From Algoriphagus mannitolivorans DSM 15301 (GTDB lineage Bacteria; Bacteroidota; Bacteroidia; Cytophagales; Cyclobacteriaceae), in contig NZ_AUBV01000010.1 in the NCBI RefSeq assembly GCF_000429425.1, forward strand, positions 1 through 64,000: a DNA stretch of 64,000 bases, in the 5' to 3' direction. Below the pieces are notes generated by a model. That model did not search any database. It saw only the letters and a list, made by a program, of their open reading frames with translations, and had not been told where the DNA came from. Every line of letters starts with the position of its first letter. The stretch's first letter is position 1. The position numbers and the translations under genes were made by a program. Positions 61,046 through 64,000 of the stretch are shown one piece after another.

Positions 61046-63313
61046 TTACATCTTCAAATTCTGCATTTCCAACTGCGGAGCAAAAGGCTGCTCGTAATAC
61101 CTTTTTCCTGTAGCCTTGTATAATGAATTGGCCAAGGCAGCAAAGACAGGAGGGAAGAGCGGTTCGCCCAGCCCGGTTGGGTCTTCTCCATTGTCCACAA
61201 AGTGCACTTCGATCTTTTTGGGAGCCTCTTTGTGACGGATCATGCGATACTTATCGAAATTGGTTTTGGTAGGAGCTCCATTTTCGAAAGCCATTTCACC
61301 AAAGAAGGCATTCCCTAATCCATCCACAATAGCACCTTCACCCATATTTCTGGCTGCATCGGGGTTTACTACGATCCCACAATCTACCGCCGCATATACA
61401 GCTTCGACTACAGGTTGATTGTCTTTGATAACCGTATCCACTACTTCTGCTACATAAGAATTGTGGCAGAAATAAGCAGATACTCCTCGGCTGACATTGG
61501 CTTGTGGGCTGTTCCAGTTGGATTTATCTCTGACTAATTCCAATACGCTCGCATAGCGTTTAGGAACGTAGTCATTGTTTTCACCTACCGGGTTGGTTTC
61601 AGCCCGCTTTAGAAGTTCTAGTCTGAACTCAATAGGATCTTTGCCCATAGCCTCCGCCAACTCATCCAAGAAACTCTGCTCAGCTCCTGCAATAAAGTTG
61701 GATCGAGGAGCGCGGAAAGCTCCGATGGTAATATTGGAAGGGATGTCCCAACTTTCTGCCAGGTAGTTGTCGATAGCTCCTGCTGGGAATCGATTGGCAT
61801 GGAGGGGTGATTCTGGAATACCACCAGCTTTTACATGAAATGCCAATAAGTTATTATTCTCATCCAAAGCTGCTCTATAGGTAGCAGAATAGGTCGGACG
61901 GTAAATACCATAAGTCATGTCATCTTCTCTGGAATAAACCATTTTGACAGGTGCTTGAATTTTCTGAGAAATCAAAGCTGCCTCAACCATGTGATGGCTA
62001 TAGGCACGAATTCCAAATCCCCCACCCATTCGTGCAAGGTTGATTTGAACGTTCTCTTTTGGCATACCCAAACTTGAAGCTATGGTGTTTCTGATAAAAT
62101 CAGGGGCCTGGGTTGGACCATAAATAACCGCCTTGTCGCCTTTCACATCTGCAAAGCAATTGACAGGCTCCATCGTGTTATGAGCCAGGAAAGGAACAGT
62201 ATAGGTTCTTTCGATTACCTTGGCAGCCTTCTTGAACCCTTCTTCGGGATTTCCATCCCTTCGAACAACCGTTCCGTTTTTCTGGATGTATTCTGCCATC
62301 CGCGCTTTGTGTGCAACGGTATTTTCAAGACCGGCAGGAACCTTCACTTGAGTGCTTGGCCTTCCTCCAAAGCCTGCCATGCTAAAACTTGTTTCAGGAG
62401 CATTTTCCCATTCTACAGCCAATGACTTTTTGGCTTGCATCACCTCCCAGGTAGAGTTGCCTACAATCGCCAAAATCTCAGGGAAAGTGGTGGTGTCAAA
62501 GAAGTTTCGATCATAATCCTCTTTAAAAACATTGATAGGGAATACATCTAAAACCCCTGGCATCCCACTCACGGAGCTTTTGTCAAAAGATTTGAGTTTC
62601 ATCCCAAAAGCAGGTGGATGGACAATGGCTGCATATTTCATTCCCTCAACCTTGTGGTCTATCCCAAAAAGAGGCTTTCCGGTAACGATTTTTTGCCCAT
62701 CTACATTCCTTTTGGAATTTCCGATAATGGTAAATGTATTGACGTCTTTTAATTGAACTTCCTCAGGAACTTCCAAGGTTGCTGCCAAACTGGCTACTTC
62801 TCCATAATGGGCCTTTTTTCCGCTTCCTTTGTGTTCCAATATTCCAGCCGAGGTGGTAATCTCAGATGCGGGGACATTCCAGGTTTGCGCCGCAGCAGCC
62901 ACCAGCATAGCTCTTGCAGTAGCTCCGGCAGTCCTCAGGGGTTTCCATCCTTGACGAATGCCTTGGCTACCTCCGGTAAATTGACGGTCAAATCGCTCTG
63001 GATAAAAATCCGCTTGCTCTACGAAGACATTTTTCCAATCTGTATCCAGTTCTTCTGCCAAGATCATTGGCATGGATGTTTTGACATTGGAGCCAAATTC
63101 AGGATTAGGGGAGTATAGAGTCACGGCACCATTTTCGCCGATTTTGATGTAGTTATTTAATTCAAACCATTCCTTTGGCATGGCCAAAAGTTCTTCTTTG
63201 GTTGAAGGTTTGCATCCTGCCAGCCAGCTAAAGCTCAGCATCATACCACCCCCGGCCAAAGCGGATACCTTTAAGAATGATCTTCGATCAAGATTTGTAT
63301 TTAGGTTGCTCAT
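61046..63313 (-). CDS. Periplasmic molybdopterin-binding oxidoreductase large subunit (xanthine dehydrogenase/IorB family)
   Basis: A 755-residue protein with a Tat signal (DRRSFLKVSALAGGG) whose hydrophobic part ends in SFSWLAGCKPS, giving a possible lipobox. The xanthine-dehydrogenase/aldehyde-oxidase fold follows: FTGGSQGIRQGWKPLR, the moly-cofactor region (MPKENVQINLARMGGGFGIR, IGAFRAPRSNFIAGAEQ), and the catalytic glutamate block GLGEPLFPPVFAALANSL near the end. It would hydroxylate or oxidise an aldehyde or N-heterocycle in the periplasm with the small 2Fe-2S subunit. It starts 11 bases after that gene's stop. Length fits Ior/aldehyde dehydrogenase homologues; substrate unknown. Confidence 0.92.
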   Translation of the reverse strand: MSNLNTNLDRRSFLKVSALAGGGMMLSFSWLAGCKPSTKEELLAMPKEWFELNNYIKIGENGAVTLYSPNPEFGSNVKTSMPMILAEELDTDWKNVFVEQADFYPERFDRQFTGGSQGIRQGWKPLRTAGATARAMLVAAAAQTWNVPASEITTSAGILEHKGSGKKAHYGEVASLAATLEVPEEVQLKDVNTFTIIGNSKRNVDGQKIVTGKPLFGIDHKVEGMKYAAIVHPPAFGMKLKSFDKSSVSGMPGVLDVFPINVFKEDYDRNFFDTTTFPEILAIVGNSTWEVMQAKKSLAVEWENAPETSFSMAGFGGRPSTQVKVPAGLENTVAHKARMAEYIQKNGTVVRRDGNPEEGFKKAAKVIERTYTVPFLAHNTMEPVNCFADVKGDKAVIYGPTQAPDFIRNTIASSLGMPKENVQINLARMGGGFGIRAYSHHMVEAALISQKIQAPVKMVYSREDDMTYGIYRPTYSATYRAALDENNNLLAFHVKAGGIPESPLHANRFPAGAIDNYLAESWDIPSNITIGAFRAPRSNFIAGAEQSFLDELAEAMGKDPIEFRLELLKRAETNPVGENNDYVPKRYASVLELVRDKSNWNSPQANVSRGVSAYFCHNSYVAEVVDTVIKDNQPVVEAVYAAVDCGIVVNPDAARNMGEGAIVDGLGNAFFGEMAFENGAPTKTNFDKYRMIRHKEAPKKIEVHFVDNGEDPTGLGEPLFPPVFAALANSLYKATGKRYYEQPFAPQLEMQNLKM

Positions 63314-63324
63314 GGGTTTGGGGA

Positions 63325-63783
63325 TTATAAGTTTTGGGATGCAGTTTTGATGGCTGCTTTAATTCGGGTATAAGTTCCGCATCGGCAGAGATTTCCATTC
63401 ATCGCATTATCGATATCAGTATCTGATGGGTTAGGATTCTGTGCCAAAAGTGCAGCAGCACTCATGATCTGCCCCGCCTGGCAATAGCCACACTGGGGAA
63501 CATCATGCTCCATCCAGGCTTGCTGAACTGGATGGTCACCACTCTCAGAGAGCCCTTCGATGGTGGTGATTTTGGAATCACCAACGGAAGAAACCGGGAG
63601 TTGGCAGGATCGCATCGCATTTCCATCCATATGGATCGTGCAAGCCCCGCATTGGGCAATTCCGCATCCGAATTTGGTACCCACTAGATCCAGGTGATCT
63701 CGTAATACCCAAAGCATAGGGGTATTTGGATCGACATCTACCTGCTGGGTTTTTCCATTGATGTTTAGGTTATATAAGGCCAT
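63325..63783 (-). CDS. (2Fe-2S) small subunit of molybdenum hydroxylase (IorA-like)
   Basis: A 152-residue protein. The plant-ferredoxin-like cluster is [15 protein letters not shown] with a fourth cysteine in RSCQLPV. The second, all-helical cluster domain has CGYCQAG and CRCGTYTRI. These are the two iron-sulfur clusters passing electrons away from the molybdenum site. There is no signal peptide, so it is probably carried to the periplasm by the Tat-signal-bearing large subunit. It is the first gene of the operon, preceded by 217 bases up to the window end without a visible gene. Confidence 0.95.
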   Translation of the reverse strand: MALYNLNINGKTQQVDVDPNTPMLWVLRDHLDLVGTKFGCGIAQCGACTIHMDGNAMRSCQLPVSSVGDSKITTIEGLSESGDHPVQQAWMEHDVPQCGYCQAGQIMSAAALLAQNPNPSDTDIDNAMNGNLCRCGTYTRIKAAIKTASQNL

Positions 63784-64000
63784 AGCAATTTTAAGTTATG
63801 TTTAAAGTTATCCAATTTGGGTTGGCTTAACCTTACGGATTTCAAACAAAATCTTACCTAATTCCCATATAATGAGGGGTTTTAACCAAAAAAATCAATT
63901 ATTAAAAGCTTAAATCTTGAAAAAGGCTCTTTTTCAATTCTCCATTCCATGATTTTGAGAAAAGAAGAATCGGATAATAAGTAGCTTAGAGAGCTATGAT

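Overview
The window looks like a chromosome segment of a Bacteroidota bacterium, most likely Cytophagales/Cyclobacteriaceae (Algoriphagus-like). This is inferred from the Bacteroidota-type promoter upstream of hppA, type IX secretion (T9SS) C-terminal sorting domains, Tat-exported Gfo/Idh/MocA sugar enzymes, GSCFA, DUF4397, DM13 and DUF1835 proteins, an ECF sigma factor with a membrane-anchored partner, and weak Shine-Dalgarno use. No species assignment can be proven from the sequence alone.

Layout. 0-0.3 kb: the 3' end of an IS256-family element. 0.4-5.8 kb (+): a small membrane protein, a lipoprotein RidA, then a TIM-barrel isomerase, a Gfo/Idh/MocA oxidoreductase and a PmoA-like (DUF6807) protein that look like periplasmic (keto)sugar catabolism, and an AHSA1/SRPBCC protein. 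5.8-21.9 kb (-): mostly housekeeping genes, namely ankyrin protein, HAD phosphatase, esterase, RhaM mutarotase, PriA, DUF255 thioredoxin-fold protein, GSCFA protein, DUF1835/DUF1801/VOC cluster, S9 peptidase, PBP4 and a membrane pyrophosphatase. This stretch also holds a degenerate tRNA-Gly-like gene and peculiar intergenic micro-repeats. 22.1-24.3 kb (+): an OmpR/histidine-kinase two-component pair. 24.5-26.9 kb (-): a compact operon with two DM13 lipoproteins, an outer-membrane barrel and a Crp/Fnr regulator.

27.3-37.9 kb (-) is the most interesting region. An operon carries a giant repeat-rich T9SS-sorted surface protein, three small exported proteins (two of them clearly pilin-like), a DUF4402 major-subunit candidate, a PapD/CsuC-like periplasmic chaperone and an 894-residue usher-like outer-membrane protein. 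This resembles an archaic (Csu-like) chaperone-usher fimbria, which is unusual in Bacteroidota, and it is translationally coupled to T9SS cargo. After an AT-rich gap, a small conserved-looking protein and tRNA-Pro(GGG), 39.3-48.7 kb encodes a second, paralogous giant adhesin of about 3,100 residues built from nested 70- and ~421-residue repeats. An OmpA-family envelope protein and its partner follow (49.3-53.0 kb).

53.6-64 kb: an EamA transporter; a GNAT acetyltransferase; a lipoprotein, ECF sigma factor and anti-sigma/beta-barrel fusion cluster; a DUF4397 lipoprotein; a divergent pyruvate-kinase-like protein; and a two-subunit periplasmic molybdenum hydroxylase (IorAB-like). The genes from 24 to 53 kb are dominated by cell-envelope and surface functions. 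All calls come from reading the sequence; no database search was run.
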